Source of the DNA: Jiangella anatolica
Lineage (GTDB): Bacteria; Actinomycetota; Actinomycetes; Jiangellales; Jiangellaceae
Reading direction: 5' to 3'
Length of the DNA stretch: 46,077 nucleotides
Assembly: GCF_003236295.1 (NCBI RefSeq)
Contig: NZ_POTW01000054.1
Span: 1-46,077, forward strand
The notes beneath the pieces are model-generated. The model was not told the DNA's origin, did not search any database, and saw nothing but the letters and a program-made list of their open reading frames with translations. The translations under genes and the position numbers were made by a program. Below, piece by piece: positions 46,016-46,077 of the stretch (position 1 is the first letter of the stretch; each line of letters opens with the position of its first letter).

Positions 46016-46045
46016 ATTGGACCGCGCCCGCCCCGGCCCCGTCAA
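46016..46045 (-). promoter_or_regulatory. Putative sigma70-type promoter of the LacI/ARG operon
   Basis: On the minus strand TTGACG (46045-46040) is followed after 18 nt by TCCAAT (46021-46016). This would start transcription near 46009, just before the distal operator, a position suited to repression. The -10 box is poor, so the assignment is tentative. Confidence 0.4.
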
Positions 46046-46077
46046 GTCGCCGATGCCAACCCGTGACCGCGGCTGTC

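Overview
The window is chromosomal DNA of a very high-GC Gram-positive actinobacterium. The evidence is GC-rich third codon positions throughout, frequent GTG starts, ATGA/GTGA/TGATG gene overlaps, two LPxTG-type sortase substrates, Sec lipoproteins, and an actinobacterial treS-pep2-glgB maltose/trehalose-to-glucan cluster. The genus cannot be fixed from sequence reading alone; a Jiangella-like actinomycete is a guess. I see no rRNA, tRNA, CRISPR array, IS transposase or prophage.

Layout. (1) 1-1128: an orphan AbiEi/DUF559-type gene bracketed by two copies of a long palindromic element; a third copy lies at 20656-20713. (2) 1010-9549, minus strand: two LPDTG-anchored choice-of-anchor-G-like surface proteins with Glu-rich stalks, followed by a duplicated pair of DUF5819 + HTTM (vitamin-K-carboxylase-like) membrane genes. 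(3) 9776-12856: small-molecule modification genes (hexapeptide acyltransferase, GNAT, SAM methyltransferase, enoyl-CoA hydratase). (4) 12924-26095: storage-carbohydrate region with glgX, a small lipoprotein, glgP, a secreted LVIVD protein, a DUF305 lipoprotein, then treS-pep2-glgB. glgE, the fourth member of the trehalose-to-glucan route, is not in the window. (5) 26174-31705: divergent secreted S8 and M14 peptidases. (6) 31731-45914, minus strand: a 13-gene, almost fully overlapping operon headed by a LacI-family repressor with two operator-like palindromes. It carries an ABC sugar importer without ATPase, four different ADP-ribosylglycohydrolase-family genes, a ribokinase-like kinase, a TIM-barrel/FGE-sulfatase-domain fusion, a class III CoA transferase, a CitE-like CoA-ester lyase and a PrmC-like methyltransferase.

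Two blocks stand out. The four-glycohydrolase operon looks like an uptake and catabolic route for a ribosyl-type or other N/O-glycoside: import, hydrolysis by ADP-ribosylglycohydrolase-fold enzymes, sugar phosphorylation, and CoA activation and cleavage of an acid part. The substrate is unknown. The HTTM-DUF5819 duplication beside Glu-rich surface proteins raises the testable idea of a carboxylase-like extracellular modification system. Both are inferences from domain content and gene neighbourhood.

The glycogen genes fit known pathway logic. TreS interconverts trehalose and maltose, Pep2 makes maltose-1-phosphate, GlgE (elsewhere, if present) polymerises it, GlgB branches the glucan, and GlgP and GlgX degrade it.
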